From: Lineus longissimus
Taxonomy: Eukaryota; Nemertea; Pilidiophora; Heteronemertea; Lineidae
Assembly (NCBI RefSeq): GCF_910592395.1
Contig: NC_088325.1
Span: forward strand, 14,696,109 to 14,760,108
DNA: 64,000 nucleotides
Direction of reading: 5' to 3'
Under the pieces are notes generated by a model. The model was not told where the DNA came from and made no database searches. It saw nothing but the letters and a program-made list of their open reading frames with translations. Below are positions 62,381 through 64,000 of this stretch, piece after piece (the stretch's first letter is position 1; every line of letters starts with the position of its first letter). The translations under genes were made by a program, and so were the position numbers.

Positions 62381-64000
62381 GTGAGTTTACAATAAATGTA
62401 GGCCATACCTCCTGCTTAAAGATCAGGACCTGGTTGTTCAAAAGGAATAATGTCACTGACTCAAAGTCTTTCAAATTTGAAAGACTCCTGTTGTATCAAG
62501 ATACACTTGTTGCCCTGTTTGAATCTGCTGGAACCGAACGTTTCACATGCACTGCTCATCCCTTTTACTTTGAGCTGATGAATACTAGTATGAATTCCTT
62601 CTTGCCTTAATCAACAGATTCTCGTCCTGTTTTCAGGGCCTCTTGCAGGTGCGTTAGCCAATAAGATAGGTTGTCGGATAACGGGCATGTTAGGATCCGT
62701 CATCTGCTGTGTTTCACTCGTCATCAGTACATTCTCGCCGAACATTGCTGTCCTTTCCATAACCTATGGCGCCATGGCGGGTAAGTACAACTAAGGCTAT
62801 AGTCCTGTGTGGTAGCGCAAGGAGCAGATTCTCCAGTTTTTATGAAAAAATTGTCAATCATTGTTCCTGCTGCTACACACGGCTCTTCCACCGCACCACA
62901 CGCTGTGCTAGAGTGGGATGCAAAAGTAAACAGATGTAAAACACCTCGAAAGAATGAGCCATTTGAGTCGCTGCGACCTGCGCCAGAGCGATGACAACAT
63001 GACAAGATAGCGTAATTTGACCAATGTTCTAGCGGCTTGATTCAAACCACCAGCGTTATTTCTAGGCAATGGGTCGTAGCAGCGACTTAAATTGCACCTT
63101 ACTGGGTATTTGAAATAACCACGTAATTCGGCGCTTCAGCAGCAACCGTAGCGGAAAAGAACCTGGCTGGAATTAAGTTGTAAGGCATGATTCTTTCCTA
63201 TTCCAGGGACTGGTCTAAGTTTTGTATATCTCGTGTCTGTTGTGATGGTAGGGTCTTACTTCAAAAAGCGCCGTGCCCTCGCTAACGGAATTGCCATGTG
63301 CGGGTCAGGAATCGGGACTTTCATCATGTCGCCATTACTAAGGTTCCTGTTGGACAAGTATGGATGGAACGGAACAATTTTGATTCTCGCAGGAATAGCA
63401 TTGAATGGTTGTGTATTTAGTGCCTTTTTCCGACCAGTCACTTACAAAGTGATGAAAAATGATTCAAGGAATGGAAGTATTGAACACCTTGGTGATAATG
63501 TTGTGATAGCTGCAACTGATTCAACAGAAAACTGTGACGAATTGGGACGAGTTGAGAAGGATCAATTAGTAGGGCTAGTGGATGGCGTAGAGAATGATAA
63601 GTTAGCTGAAGATGTGCCAAAGACCGACTCAGGATATGCTAGCAATAATCACGTGGGAAAAACCAAGCCTACCCTATTAGAAGTTCCGCCACGGCTTTCG
63701 AAAGATCGACGCATCTCGTCGCTCACTGATCTCGACAGATTCCAAAAGGTTCAAAATAATCGTCTGGTGGCTTTGAAAACTGTACACCAGTTAAGCCATC
63801 CCCACCTCCATAGGATGGGGGCGAGCTCAAACAAAAGTTTGAGTGTTCAGTCTAGGACTTCACGGAATCTTATCACAACTCAGTCTCTGGTAGACACTTA
63901 CTGGGGGAAGGAGAATGTCTCTACGATGAGCAGGCGGGAAATATTCATGAGTGGGAGTGTTATGACAATTCCATGGGTGCCTGCCAAAGACGTCGGCTCG
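61915..64000 (+). CDS. SLC16-type monocarboxylate transporter (MCT-like), 5' part, runs off the window
   Basis: A spliced gene with coding exons 61915-62380, 62637-62780 and 63207-64000. All junctions are phase 1 with GTGAGT and GTAAGT donors and TTTCAG and TTCCAG acceptors. Joined, they give 468 residues with no stop. The SLC16 signatures are present: PPDGGFGWVV at the start of TM1 (about 96-105), SWVGAVFMGCSMLMG in TM2, GPLAGALANKIGCR after the first junction, and YFKKRRALANGIAMCGSGIGTF in TM5. These proteins are 12-TM plasma-membrane carriers, typically moving lactate, pyruvate or other small organic solutes with protons; the substrate cannot be read here. The first six TMs and about 185 residues of the TM6-7 cytosolic loop are visible; TM7-12 lie beyond the window. 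The cytosolic N-terminus is long (about 95 residues) and His/Cys-rich. A TAA codon lies just before the ATG in frame. The acceptor at 61855 and a donor at 60935 suggest a non-coding first exon. Confidence 0.9.
62637..62780 (+). other. MCT-like gene, 144-bp internal exon
   Basis: The exon follows TTTTCAG and precedes GTAAGT, phase 1 in and out. It encodes GPLAGALANKIGCR and the hydrophobic TM3 and early TM4 that follow, matching the conserved SLC16 order. Confidence 0.88.
63207..64000 (+). other. MCT-like gene, long exon continuing past the window
   Basis: The exon starts after TATTCCAG and stays open to the last base of the window. It encodes TM4-TM6 (to about residue 283) and a long, Ser/Arg/Asp-rich cytosolic loop. 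No donor is needed before the end. Confidence 0.85.

Noticed and set aside
62381-62610. Continuation of the transporter frame past the first exon (to a stop at 62610)
   Set aside because: This is intron read-through. The GTGAGT donor and a matching phase-1 exon restore the conserved GPLAGALANK sequence.

Overview
This is animal (metazoan) nuclear DNA, gene-poor and AT-leaning. Genes carry GT-AG introns, good polypyrimidine-tract acceptors and long non-coding stretches rich in tRNA-derived SINEs, terminal-inverted-repeat elements and a local tandem array. There is no bacterial-style gene packing. The two best-preserved genes are sex-peptide-receptor/myoinhibitory-peptide (MIP, allatostatin-B) receptor-like GPCRs, a family best known from protostomes. 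Together with a Methuselah-like receptor carrying a somatomedin-B motif, they suggest a marine lophotrochozoan (mollusc, annelid, brachiopod, nemertean or phoronid). The lineage is inference; I cannot resolve it further.

Layout. 1-32.5 kb: no gene I can defend; scattered exon-like fragments (8.9-9.2, 16.6-16.8, 23.5-23.8 kb), a SINE at 13.8 kb, a 1.4-kb tandem array at 25.1-26.5 kb and element fragments at 31.0-31.7 kb. 32.5-41 kb: a CCAAT/NRF1-like promoter candidate with a consensus splice donor, then two tandem plus-strand GPCRs (36188-37420 and 39647-40846). Each has an intronless coding region behind a 5'-UTR splice acceptor. 41-50 kb: non-coding DNA with a 394-bp terminal-inverted-repeat element containing a tRNA-like sequence (43432-43825) and two apparently identical 444-bp direct repeats flanking 549 bp (45152-46588). 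50.6-53.2 kb: a minus-strand, single-coding-exon Methuselah-like receptor with a large Cys-rich ectodomain. 53.2-60.9 kb: non-coding DNA with a hairpin next to a SINE, and two minus-strand exon-like frames near 59 kb. 60.9-64 kb: the 5' half of a plus-strand SLC16-type monocarboxylate transporter, three coding exons with matching phases, running off the window end.

The genes do not form a pathway. The GPCR pair is a local tandem duplication, probably peptide-sensing. The Methuselah-like receptor and the transporter are independent membrane-protein genes. The most unusual items are the paired 444-bp repeats with 13-bp inverted ends and a possible outer GGGA duplication; the TIR element enclosing a pol-III-like promoter; the receptor with somatomedin-B motif, two repeated 'CALC' modules and a furin-type site but no visible GPS; and the His/Cys-rich cytosolic N-terminus of the transporter.
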